Source: Undaria pinnatifida
Lineage: Eukaryota > Sar > Phaeophyceae > Laminariales > Alariaceae
Assembly: GCA_012845835.1 (NCBI GenBank)
Contig: JABAKD010000009.1
Span: forward strand, 18,177,318-18,241,317
Reading direction: 5' to 3'
DNA length: 64,000 bases
Part shown: positions 1 to 11,360 of the stretch, in pieces
Layout of the letters: each line of letters opens with the position of its first letter
Numbering within the stretch: the stretch's first letter is position 1
Made by a program: the position numbers and the translations under genes
Notes under the pieces: model-generated
Database searches by the model: none
The model's input: the letters and a program-made list of their open reading frames with translations, nothing else
What the model was told of the DNA's origin: nothing

Positions 1-3000
1 AGGGGGCGGACGCTTTGGGGTTGATGCAATCGAGGGCCGGGGTGACGGCAGCGTCACTAGTGAATCTCAAGGAGGCCCTTGCTCTTGTGATGAGCGAGGA
101 TGCTAACGCTGACCCCTCCCCTGGAGACGATCAGGTGACCGCCTACGACTGCCAGCGAATTTGCCCAGCCCCGCCAGTAACCCTTGTTCATAGGATGGTT
201 ATCGACGTCTCCGCCTCCCTGTTGAAACACGCCTGCCTGTTGAAACCCGCCTGCCTCGTCCGTCGATATGGTAGGGTGAGTTCGAAGCTTCCGGCCAGCG
301 ATTCGGCGGGGATGTTCTGAGCAGCGGGGCAGTGCACGTCACCTCTTCGCTCGTCAAAGTGCTCGGCTTCCTCCTGACAGAAAGTATGGAAAACGTACAG
401 CATTACAAGATGGTCGTGTTGAGGGAGAGGGCCCCCTGGCAACCGGCCACCGCGAGAGAGAGGAAAGGAAGGCGGCATAGGGGAGGTGGCTACGGGGGTG
501 GCTCGATCGAGACCATGGAGACATATCTTTGCTTTTGGTGCCAGAGCGCAGGGGTCTGTTTTTCAGAAATTGACAAGCAGGTGCACTCGATCATCCTCAC
601 GTCCGGTGAGAAACCGAGGGGGGCTCCGGGAGAGACCACTGGTCCGTAGAAGCGGTAGAGGGCGGAGGCTGGTCAAGGTAGATTTGCTTACATGAAGCTG
701 CTATGGTAGCAGGGGGTCCGATTTGCACCAAACGCTTGCCCAATATGTGCAATTGTTGTAGCGGTGAGAGGCCAACGTGAACACTGGTGTGTTGGGCCCC
801 CTCCTCAGACGCTTGCGGAAGGGATCAATTAATGCCATTGGCCATCCCTGCCGGAAATGTGTCGTGCCGATCTGTGGATCTGTGAGGTCTTCCTTTCACA
901 TGTTCTATACGTACCTGGAACTACGTATGCATATTTAACGGGTGCGTTCGTCTGCTCTTTCGTGTCGCACGGATTTCAGGAACCCTGAGCCCTTTGGATT
1001 CCTTTGCGGGCGAGCTAAGCATCGACTTTCCGCACAGGCTGGAGGCCCCGCACGTGATCAACGTCGCCAAGCAGTGCCTTGTCACTTCGGTGGGATTCTT
1101 CGACGGCGTGAGCCTCGACGCGAGGCAAGATGTCAAACGCGACCCAGGCGTGATCGGGTATAATGGCCGTCCAGTGTTTGATGGTGTAAGGAGGCGTTTG
1201 ATAGTGTCGTCATTTCCCTGCTATAGCTGTCGCCGAGTTGCTGTAATTTTCCGATACGTTATTGGCCAACGTCCCGGCACTGGGAGCCAGAGTAGAAGCT
1301 AAAAAGTCGATCACCCAAAAGCAGAGCACAAGCGAACGCTAATCCTTTAGAACGTCAACAACGATTTTGGGGACAAACCACTTGGAATTAGAGTAGGATC
1401 CTTTTCGCCGTAGCAGGCTCTACTTTGTCAAATCTCCTCGATTTTTTCTTGGGGCGCAGTTCCTTACAAAAGTTCAGGCAACGAATGCCCCGGGGCGATT
1501 AAGGTTTGTCACACGCGAGAGCCCCCCGCCCTCCCGCCCTGTGCCCCCGACACTTTGCAGGTACACCAACCAGCACGACCTCAAGTACCAGGATGCTCTC
1601 GGCAACGCCCTCCTTCAGTACGCTCGCGTTGCGCCTGGAGGGATGCTGGCTTTTTTTCCGAGCTACGGGTTGATGGATAAGATGTACGAGCGGTGGCAGG
1701 TAGGCGAGAGGTCCGCAAGATCAAGCGGTAAACACCTTTTGGATGCTGTCCTTAACGTATACCCCGTTTGGATGCTGTCATTGACGTAAACACCCTTTGG
1801 ATGCTGGTGTCCTTGACGTAACCACACTTTGGATGCTGTCTATGACGTGATCATCCTTTGGATGCTGTCCATGACTTAAACACCCTTTGGATGCTGTCCT
1901 TGACTTAAACACCCTTTGGATGCTGTCCATGACTTGAACACCCTTTCGATGCTGCCTTTGACGTAAACGCCCTTTGGACGATGTGTTTGACATAAACGCC
2001 CTTTGGACGCCGTAAGCACCCTTTGGGCACGCTTAGGATGACGCATGTTACGCTAGAGGTAGCGATTTTCGCCTGAATGGTTTCTGAATGACGGGGCTCC
2101 TTAACACATGTACCAACAGCAGCAGAAAGGCAGCGTTTGCGCCAACAGTATCGTGTTCAGCGTCTCCGCCAACTGTAAACTGCGTTGAAGCGAACTGAAC
2201 CACTATGGGCAACAGCGTTTGCGCCAAAAGTATAGTGTTCAGCGTCTCCGCCAACTGTAAACCGCATTGAAGCGAACTGAACCACTATGGGCAAAACCCA
2301 TTGCGCAAAACAAACAGAACTCTAGATGTTGAACTAACCCAAGCTAGCCAGGCCACAACGAAGTGGATAAACCAACTTGAGCAACCCAAGGTGTACACAC
2401 ATGCCCTAAAAAACCCAGTCGGCCAGTCCATAACGTGAATACAAAAACATCATGGGTAACCCATGGTACACGAAATAAGTGCACCCTCGTGCCTCAACCC
2501 CCCCCCCCCCTTGAGTACGCCCCCCCTCCCTGCACCCCCCTCTCCCCCCCCTGGCCTATTTGTCGTGTTGGTCGGTCCGAATGCGCCACACGTCACACTG
2601 ATTCATATTCGTACCCTCTACCTTCCCAACGAACCTGACGCGCAATCAATCAGTGTAAACGGAAACACAGCGAAACACCATACATACCATAGGAAAAATA
2701 AAATTGTTAAGTAATGTAAAAGGTAAAAACGACAGTAGTAAAAACACACACAGGCCCTGCTCATTTAAGTCGAAACTCGACTGTCTTCGTTGTGGGCCAA
2801 GCGAGGACCCTCGTCACGTGCTCAACCTATTTATTACCAGTACATCCACGAATGTAACCAAATTATAATTCAAAGACTACTAATTAAGCCTTTATGATAC
2901 CCCTGCTCTTGCACGACACCCGGTACAACAATGCAAGGCACTGTCATTAGGTAGGTATACATGAAAATAAAATAAAACGTGGATCCGGTACGAGTTGATA

Positions 3001-6000
3001 CTCCTTTGATATGAAAAAGCAGACGACCGACGACCAGTGCACGGTATGGTGTATAAGCAAAACGACTTACTTACGCCGATATGCCTGATGATGATGATGA
3101 TGACCGCAGTTCAGTTGCCATGTCGACAAGGGCGATGACACGACTTAACCCCAAATCGTTGGAAATATGCCATTTTTTTGCATGGTTCTCGTTGTGTACC
3201 TAGGCCATGGGATTTTTTATCCGGTAGCGGTTTTATTTTTCTCCAAATCAGTTTTTGCCTTAGAGAGGTCTTGAGCTCCCAAATTGAGGAACCTCAGAAA
3301 AGATGTGGTGCATCTCTACCGTAGACAGTGTCGGATGTTGTCCTTGACGAAAACTTTTGGGTTATGTCCTTCATGGAATTTTTCTTTGGATGCTGCCCTT
3401 GATGGGATGGCATGGTTCATGAAGGGGCCACCACGGTTCGATTTTTTTAGACGTTTGTGCACCTTTCACAATAGCTGTAGCCAGGAAAACAGGCTGGGGG
3501 GCGATGCGGGGCGGAGTGTCGCAACGAGCCGCAAGCTTGCGTGCCCTGAAGGACCAAGAATGAACGCTACCAGAAGGGGGCATGTCCGGCGCAACCCAGT
3601 TGATGCGTTATGTCCGGTGCGTCCCGTGCATATATGAAAGACGTGTTACATATGCTTCCTTTGATGCCCCGCGGGCTTTTCTTGACAGGCCACGGGGTTG
3701 CTGGAAGATCTCGAGGCGGTGAAAGCCGTGCACGTGGAACCTAGAGGGCAAGGCAAAATCGACGGCGTGCTGGCGGAGTACTACGTGAGCATGCGCCCGC
3801 TTAGTTTTTACGGCACTTCTGTGGCGGCTCGTCTGTTGCTGTAGTAGTTAACATATAATACCCGGTGCTGTCGAATAGCTCGCTGCAACACGCGATCGGG
3901 TACACCACTAACGGCGCGACACCGAGCTCACAATTGTTTTTTGGCCATCATTTCAGGCGGGTGGACTGCTTGCGCCGGCCTGTCGGTTGCACGTTGGGAA
4001 ATGGTGTGAGCATGTGCATGCCGCACGTCTCCCTCCCAGAGAGAATTGAACCGCTTGTTGATGGCCCACCCACTCAAGCTTCGACCGACGACTCCCCAAT
4101 GTGTCGACCGGCGTCTTTCCCGTGTGTCGATACCAGCGCGACATTGAGGCTGCCAGAGAATCCGGGGAAATCACCCCAAGCAGAAACATAACGGGCGCCT
4201 TGATGCTGGCGGTCGCTAGAGGGAAGGTGGGTGGGTGCAACTGATACCTGGGTGACCGCGGGCTTGATCGTTGCCGCTGGCTGGTCACTGATAGCCGAGG
4301 GAAGGTGGATGAGCGCTGATAGCTGAGGGAAGGTAAATGGGCACTGATAACTGAGGGAGGTGGATGGGCATGGGGGGTGCGTCAGCAGCGCCATGGCGGG
4401 GAAACGAGGGCGCGAAGCCGGTCTAACGTTATCAAGTTATTACAATATAACACTGCCGGGGTTAGTTTTCGTTCCGCGAAGGAACGTGCAAGCTGGGGCT
4501 CACTAAACGTCACAGTTGGATTGATCGTGGTGTTTTGCTTGCAGACCGGCCCCCCGGTGTGCCCGACTCGGTTCCATCTCGCCGAAACCCTACGCTGTCA
4601 GTGAGCACACCCTGTCGCCTTTGGTCGCTCTGTTCCAATCAGGCTCCAAACATTGTTGAGTCTGCCATTTAGCTCGCTTAGAAAGTTATATTATGATAAT
4701 GCGTTCCTGTGGCATGCTTGTCGCGAGTCCCACCCCCCCCACGCTGTGCTTGATGCTACATCCCTTCTCGCTGTGGTTGCAGCTCTATCCCTCCACGCTG
4801 TGGGTGAAGCTATACCTCTTCACGCTGTGCTCAAAGCTACATCCCTCCACACTATGCTTGAAAATATTAATATTCCCCCACGCTGGTTGCGCTCATGAAC
4901 TATGTCAGGTGTCGGAGGGAATCGACTTCAGCGACGACGCGGCGCGCATGTGCGTGATCATCGGGATTCCGTACCCAAGCTCCAAAGACCTGCAGGTGCC
5001 AAGCACAATAGCATGATCTGCAATGGTCTCCGCAATTAGAGCGCAAACGTCTCTGTCGGAAACGTTTCTGTGGGAATACAATTGCCCAGCGTGCCTCCAG
5101 AGTAGGCGTCATTCACGACGAATAAAACTAATAGTGCCAGTACGGTTTTGCGATAAGGCAACACTTTTGTAGCTACGGTGGCAGGGAAAATCAGGCATGC
5201 AACGAATGAGCGTGTGGAACACAAACGGGATTGTAAACATATTGGGTAGTTTCTCAGTGGAGGAGCGCCGCCATTCAGGTTAAAAACGGGCCGAAACGTA
5301 CACCCCCTCTACCGTGGCATGTTTTTGTTTACATTTATACTGTACTTTTTTTCTGATGTGCGCGGCTCAGCGTAAGGGCTGCTAGCTTTGTTCGAATTAC
5401 TTGTTGTGGAGGCTGTTTTTTCATTGTTCCATCCTATTGGTTTCTTATCACTTGGAGCAAATGTGGCATCAGGGCGGTTAATTGGTCTGCCTGCTCAGCC
5501 GAAAGTATTACTTAGGCGAAGGGATACTACTTATTCAAGACGGAGAACAGTAATGCGGGGGAAGTTGCTCGATCCGAACGGCGTGTTTTGGTGCCGCGTA
5601 TGCATGCGTCACTCTTCCTGTCCCGAGGCATCTCGGTTGTTTAATAACGGTTGTCAGAGCCGCTCCCAGATCATTTTTTCATGGCCATTTCAAGTCGACC
5701 TGTTGCTGAACCTGTGTGTGTTCTTTTAGGTTACGTTGAAGAAGGAGTACCAGAACCAACGCCGGATAAAGAACCCGTCGCTGGTGGGCGGGGGAGCGTG
5801 GTATAGCCTGCAGGCTTTCCGGGCGGTGAACCAGGCCGTCGGCAGGCAAGAAACAGGAAGGGGACCCTTTCAACATGATGCATTCATTTTCCTGGCTACA
5901 TCTTGCTATCCACACCGGCGCCGGTCTAGCTCGCTAAGACTACTCGTAGCCTTGCCCGGTCTACGAAAGTAGCGTGTCTTTGTGATCTCCCCGCGAACGC

Positions 6001-8006
6001 CATACCCTTTGGTTGGCCCTGTAGAAACTGCCCATTAGGTTTTGGGGATAGCTACTTGGTTTTAACGTGTGATTTTGAGGATGAAACCGGTTAACAGCAC
6101 GTTCATGCTTCGTTTTGATACCTCTTTTCTCGTAACTCCCTCAAGCAATACCAGCTACCGGTACGCAAAAAATAAAAGTGCTTGGCATTGATCTCTGCAT
6201 CTTCAGGTGTATACGACACCGGAACGACTTCGGCGCGATTGTGCTCTGCGATCCTCGCTACTCGTCTCAATCGGGAGCGACTGCCAACCTGAGCAAGTGG
6301 GTGCGATCGAGCGTGAAGCAGTGCCGGACGGTGGAAGCTTCCCTCTCCCACGTCGACAACTTTTTCCAGCAACATGGGCACCGACCCCAACGCAACGGGG
6401 AAGGACGCACGCCCACCGCCGTGCAGCGAGCGGTCGATTCTCTGCCCAGCGGTGAACCCGTTGCCGCCGTTGACCTGAGCGGTGGTGTTGGGTGTGGTGA
6501 TTGCAGCGGAGGCAGCGGCGGAGGTGGCAGTGACAGCCTTTGCAGCCGCACGGCCGACCGAGGAAATCAGGCAAAGGATGGAAGGGATGGCAACAAAAAA
6601 GAAGCACGCGCTTCAAGGAGTCCAACCGACCCGGGGACAGGGCAGCGAACGATTACTGAGGTGCGATTTCTCGACTTCCAGAGTGTGGATACGCCATATT
6701 CCGGCGTGTACTTTCATGCAGTAGGTACATGAACGTGTAAGAAAGTGGTGGCAACGGCCATGCACCCGCGCGACCTGCTCGTATAAGGCTGTGCCGGGTG
6801 AGCTGGTGACGTATTTCACCTGTTTGTGTGATGCTGTGTATTATACAATGTACTGTGTATTATGTACTGGGTGTTCCAGTAGAGCTGGATGTCGCAACCA
6901 AGGAAAAGTAGACGAAGCACGTCGTAAGGGGGGCGGCTGGAGAACTGAATTCGATATCCAAACAAGAACTGTACTCGTAAATATTTGGTACATACATTAC
7001 ACAAGTATGCGGTGGAATGCAGCCAATGAGCTTCAGTACGTGTATAGAAAAACGTTAAACGTAATACAGTATGTGATATCTGACACGCGCCACCCCGACT
7101 TGTGCCTTGTCCCTTGTGCTTCGTGCCCGGCAGATGTTCCAGAACGGTTATGTGGATCACGATCGCGCCGAGACACGTGCAGGCCCAATCGATAGCAACG
7201 CAATCAGCCAAAGAAGTGCAACCCTCATTCAAGGAACCAACGGCCGCACGGCTCTTCAATTGCTGTCGCAGTCAAAAGCATTGACCAGAGCCACCTCCCT
7301 ACCGAACGTCAAGCACACTTCGCCGAAAACGCCCGAATGGAATCCTGACCTCATTGCTCGGGATAGTGACCCCTTGATGGCACTGGATGGTGATCCCATC
7401 GCGCGGAATCCTGATCCTATCGCACGGAATCCTAATCCTATCGCAGGGGATCATGATCCCGTGTCCAAGGGGCGCGATGGAACCTTCTGGTGCCGTAGCG
7501 TGGAGTGCACTGGAGGCGCACTCATCTCGGAGCCAGTGGATCGTTGTAGCCTCGGAAGGCAGACCTGCCCCCCCCCCCGTCCTCGGCGAGTCGCGGCCCC
7601 GGCTAATTGCCACCTCTACCGCAATGCCCCGTCCCAATCATTAGTCGGCGATGACATGATGTCGACAAATTCGAGCGTGGATTGTCGGGCAGCGCCCGTC
7701 CTGCTCGAGGCGCCGCGAGGCTGGATGCTCGGCGACAACGTCACCGAGGGACAAGGACGATGGGTGTCAGATGATGGGCTCGTGTACGCACCGCTTTTCT
7801 GCGCACATACCGGCTGCCGTTCGGTGTACGTGGGTGAGAAGGCGATAGCGGCGGGCCTAGGCGGGGAGGACATGGTTGGCCGCTCATGGTTTTTTGCCGC
7901 GGTCGTAGAAGCCAATGGTGTTGGTGAGAAAGGGAGCCCGAGAGAACTTGTGCTCCCCGCACGGCTTGCCGCGACACATCAGCCGTCACCCCCTCGACTC
8001 ATGTAA
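1..8006 (+). CDS. BRIP1: FANCJ/BRIP1-type DEAH DNA helicase, 3' part (5' end outside window)
   Basis: Exons by splice sites and phase: <1..134, 299..605 (281 is also in phase as its start), 980..1124, 1561..1699, 3689..3784, 4137..4226, 4909..4995, 5730..5845, 6207..6660, 7134..8006; together 812 codons plus a TAA stop, with no phase conflict. Landmarks in order: [86 protein letters not shown], and motif [20 protein letters not shown] followed by LSKWVR. These belong to helicase domain 2 of the XPD/FANCJ/RTEL1 group. [25 protein letters not shown] and LSKWVR resemble FANCJ more than RTEL1. Family role: 5'-3' unwinding of forked and G-quadruplex DNA in crosslink repair. Walker A/B and the iron-sulphur cysteines would lie upstream, outside the window. 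The last two exons encode a low-complexity tail with a DPIARNP-type repeat. RTEL1 is the main alternative. Confidence 0.9.
1125..1560 (+). other. GC-AG intron in the helicase gene
   Basis: The exon ends GACGCGAG at 1124 and the intron begins GCAAGA, the GC-donor consensus, then ends TTTGCAG. Splicing here makes an Arg codon (AG+G) and joins VSLDAR to [10 protein letters not shown], exactly the spacing expected between these helicase segments. No GT nearby gives the right phase and length. Confidence 0.8.
1700..3688 (+). repeat. Long helicase intron holding a ~33-bp minisatellite (about 1720-2035) and an 82-bp tandem duplication (2131-2294)
   Basis: From about 1720 to 2035 a degenerate unit containing CCTTTGGATGCTGTCC and TTGACGTAAACAC recurs about nine times; diverged units reappear near 3330-3410. 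At 2131-2212 and 2213-2294 an 82-bp block starting CAGCGTTTGCGCCAA is duplicated with few changes. The rest (2300-3330) contains C-rich and AT-rich stretches with no recognisable gene. Confidence 0.8.
4240..4890 (+). repeat. Short degenerate intronic repeats
   Basis: At about 4265-4375 a unit of the type GAGGGAAGGTGGATGGGC with CTGATAACT recurs four times. At about 4730-4890 a unit of the type CCACGCTGTGCTTGAAGC recurs four to five times, just before the exon at 4909. Confidence 0.6.
5846..6206 (+). other. GC-AG intron in the helicase gene, inside motif VI
   Basis: The exon ends GTCGGCAG at 5845, the intron starts GCAAGA and ends CTTCAG. Joining AG to G restores the invariant Arg of motif VI (VGR|CIRHR). 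Any nearby GT donor would delete part of the motif. Confidence 0.85.
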
Positions 8007-8716
8007 ATTACTGGTAACAGTCACGTAGATGTAATGGGGCAGTTCGGAGGAGTCTGCTCGCGACATGGAAACGGGCACGGCGTGTTTTTCCCTCTCCTTT
8101 GTTTCACGTACGCGGTCTATGTTCTTAATCAGTACCTGGTACATGTTTTTGTCCCAAGGGTGGGCCTATTGCTGCTATTACGTAGGTAGGCAGGTGGGTA
8201 GATAGGTAGGTTCAACCTTTCTTGCACCATTTTTGCTACAGTAGCTGCAAACTGCGGACACGACATGTCTTAGGAGGGGTGATTTTGGGCCCAAAGTTTT
8301 TTGGTTGACGGGACTCACTCAACTATGGAACTACCCAATCACGACCGTCGCCGAATTCCGCTGTTCCTGCCGGGGGACTTTTGACTCGCATGTGGATTTT
8401 TATGATGTAGCTGGTATTCGTTATACGTACCCACAAGCCGATGGAATTGTTGTCGGGTTGCAGGCACAATTTGCCTCACAGTCGTTTTTTGCTGGGTTTT
8501 GGGTGACTTATAGAGCTCCTCGGGTTAGAAAGCTGAGAAAACGAGGTACCCTATGCGGTGGCAAGAGTTAAGAACGCTATGTGACGAAGGCGCACATGTT
8601 GCGCTCTTGGCTGTCTCTATCAGATGAACTTTCCCGAGGGGGGGGGGGGGGGGGGCAAGACTGTGGAGCATTGTTTGTTGGCGACCGATTCAGTGACGTG
8701 TTGTTGGTTGTTAGTT

Positions 8717-8835
8717 ATATAGCACTACCCACTGAACCACGTAGAGCACTACCCACTGGATCACGTGACTACGTGGTTCAGTGGGTAGTGCTATAACCAA
8801 CAAAAGATATGTCGTGGGTTCGAATCCCACCGACT
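8717..8835 (+). repeat. Hairpin repeat with tRNA-like A and B boxes
   Basis: Arms at about 8717-8744 and 8768-8796 are near-perfect inverted copies (CACTACCCACTGAACCACGT and its complement). The right arm reads TGGTTCAGTGGGTAG, an A-box match, and is followed at 8818 by GGTTCGAATCC, an exact B-box consensus about 40 bases later. No matching 7-bp acceptor stem or good anticodon stem is seen, so it is more likely a tRNA-derived repeat than a working tRNA. Confidence 0.55.
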
Positions 8836-9027
8836 TCATACTTCCGCTTTTTCCCGGGAAAATAAAAAAGGAAGTGACGAATTCGCGAGCGTGCGCGCTG
8901 GAGACGTGAATGGTTATGATAGTTTGCTCCCGAGTAATACGGTAGTGCGTGACAAGGGGAGAGCCCCGGAGATCCCTATTACGAGGTCGGTGAGAGTCAG
9001 TTGGCGGACTCGCAAACATATCTTTCG

Positions 9028-9106
9028 TTGGTTATATAGCACTACCCACTGAACCACGTAGTCACAGTGACTGCGTGGGCCAGTGGGTAGTGCTATATAA
9101 CCAACC
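9028..9106. repeat. Second copy of the tRNA-arm hairpin
   Basis: The arms at about 9028-9063 and 9068-9106 repeat the same GGTTATATAGCACTACCCAC core as the 8.7-kb hairpin and pair almost completely around a tiny loop (GTCACAGTGAC). A further half-copy follows at 9107-9131. No B box is present. Confidence 0.65.
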
Positions 9107-10891
9107 CAGTGGGTAGTGTTATATAACCAACATTGGTTTGTAGCTGTGTTTCGGGGGTTGTTGAGCACGCCAGGCGATACAACGCGCCAGGAGTAATTCT
9201 CGCCGAACAGATATAGCACCAAAGACTTGAACCGAGATGTTTCATGTACCGAAAAAGTAACTTTGAGATTGTTCAATCCCCGAAGTAGCTGAACTGGCAC
9301 TTCGGCTTTGGCAGCATAGAGCCTATAGTAAACTTCAGGAAATTAAAAACCGCAACTGCGTCAGCTGTGAGTGCGACCCAAAAATGAATGATAGTCAGCT
9401 TTGTGAGCTTCGTCATACGCCGGTCGCGCGCGTATCCTCCCAGAGAATGACATTAGACATTTGGCGTTTCTACATCCCTCGTGAATTATGTACTAAAAAT
9501 AGTCTGGGGACTGCGCACGTCAGAACTGGTTGACATTTCGTTTGATTGACATTATGCTGACATTACTTGTTGTGCAAGCACCTGTGTTGCCCTGCGTCCC
9601 CCCTTGTATGTTGTAAAGTAGGATCCCTCACGGTGGACGCCCTGAAGGCGCATATTGAAGAGTTATATCAAGCAATATGCGGTGATGAGACCATGTAAAA
9701 ACAACACGGAGCGATGATCAGCAAATCGGCGGTGCGCAACACACGATGTCCCAGCGGCGATTCCTGCAGGTAGCACTTGCGACTTCTCTTTTGGTGCAGC
9801 CTAGTCAGCGCGCCAGAATCATCGTTACAGCCCCCACCCTTCTCACTACTTCCTGGCGTTTTTTCAGTAGAAAGAACACAAAAACAAGCAGCCTAGAAAA
9901 ACGCATAGGGAGATACTTTGGGATGAGGTACTACCGGTACAGCACATCAGTTGATTCTTTTTGCGTGTCTGGTACGTGCAGCTGGGACTCATAATGCCTT
10001 GAAAAACGGGGTTTCGGCCATATCGTGGTGCTCGGCACACGCGGCACCCCAGAAAGCCGGAATTGGCGCAGATTGACCATCTGTGTTCCGGCTATCGGCT
10101 ATCGATACTCGTGATCTTACTAGGGTCAATTGTTCGGGATCGTTTGACGCAACAAAAATTTGGGCAGAGTCACGCCTGACGGCACTTGTGAGAGAAAAAT
10201 AATCTTCGGAGACAGACAAGACAACGGGCCCGTTCTAAAGACCACAGATAAAGCGGTGGATTAAAACAACTGGGAATACGCCGATAGAGCGTAAGGGTAC
10301 AATGGGTGCATTTTTTAGGTGCCTATGATACCGCCCTCAAGTTCCCCTTTCTTTGGCTCTAGAGCTCTCCAGAGCTCCAGAGGTGACATCACACGACCTC
10401 GAGCATCGCCATTGTTTCGCGGTGTACAGGGCATGCTCGCCGCCACAACCAGCCATTTGTCGGACCAAATAACCTCTCAACACTGCAGCTGCCTACGGGT
10501 ATTATTCAACACGTGACCGGGAACGAGCAAAATCTATGCCAACCTACGCATTGACCACCCTTTGACCGTTTAGCAAGGAAACAATAGCGGTCAGTCAGGA
10601 ACAAGGGGTTGCGCAGCAACTGCCACAATTGCAACAAAAACACAGCGACGAAAGTAGCAAAAACATCCCTCCCCTCTCCCCTCGGAGATACTGGATGAGA
10701 TATACGGAAAAATAACTGTAGCCTTACGGAAGCTGTCTGCGGTTCCAAGATTCACGCCCAGCGCGGCGCGGCGACCAGGGTCAGAGGGCAAGAGAGGAGG
10801 TGCACGTCTCCCTCGGCGGTTCGAATGGTGCTAACTTTCTGCAGCGTTCAATTGAAACTCGCTTGTCCTAGCAAAGTTCCCTGCGGATCAC

Positions 10892-11090
10892 CATGGAAAA
10901 TACTTTGTCAGTAGTTTCCACGTTCTGTGCTTGCTTGGCCGCCCGCTCTTGCTTCGGAGCCGCGTTCATTGCTACTGCGGACGGTGTAAGTTCTTACCTT
11001 GAAGTGACGCTAGACTACGAACGCAGAGAAGTTAAGCGCTTCGTTCGTGGTGCTATTCTAGACAAATCCGAGGGGATAATCGCAACATAG
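10892..11090 (+). CDS. Small ORF with a hydrophobic N terminus, unrecognised
   Basis: The ATG at 10893 lies in a favourable CACCATGG context. The first ~27 residues are Cys/Ala/Phe-rich and could be a signal peptide. A donor-like GTAAGT follows at about 10985, so it might be a first exon. There is no homology I recognise and no downstream exon that I can support. It may be chance. Confidence 0.15.
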
Positions 11091-11360
11091 ACTATGCGTT
11101 TACAGATAGATAAAAGAGACGAGTCGCACATGAATACCTCTACACTGCTCTTCTTGTGCAATCGAATGAGACATACGATCGGCAGTAATCTGCACAAATA
11201 CACGCAGAGCCATCACACTATTTCTCTGGGTTTTATCGTAGGATGCCATTATCTACGTGCATGATATGCAGCAATACGACGACACTTAGTTGCGCCGGTC
11301 CAGCCCCCAACACCGTCCGGTATTAAACTGTAGAGGGCAATGTCACCCGCCGTCCAAAGT

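Larger units (their letters stand above)
8007..11360. other. Convergent intergenic region between the helicase and ankyrin-RING genes
   Basis: Both flanking genes end here. It contains a run of more than 15 G at 8639-8655, two tRNA-related hairpins (8717-8835 and 9028-9106), a diverged foldback-type module near 9355-9415, and otherwise unremarkable sequence. Its only candidate coding region is the small ORF at 10892. Confidence 0.6.

Noticed and set aside
1-8006. Assignment of the helicase to RTEL1
   Set aside because: Considered first, but [25 protein letters not shown] and LSKWVR are closer to FANCJ/BRIP1 as known from the family; the N-terminal half outside the window would settle it.
8768-8842. 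Functional tRNA gene
   Set aside because: A and B boxes are present, but the acceptor and anticodon stems do not pair, so it was recorded as a tRNA-derived repeat.
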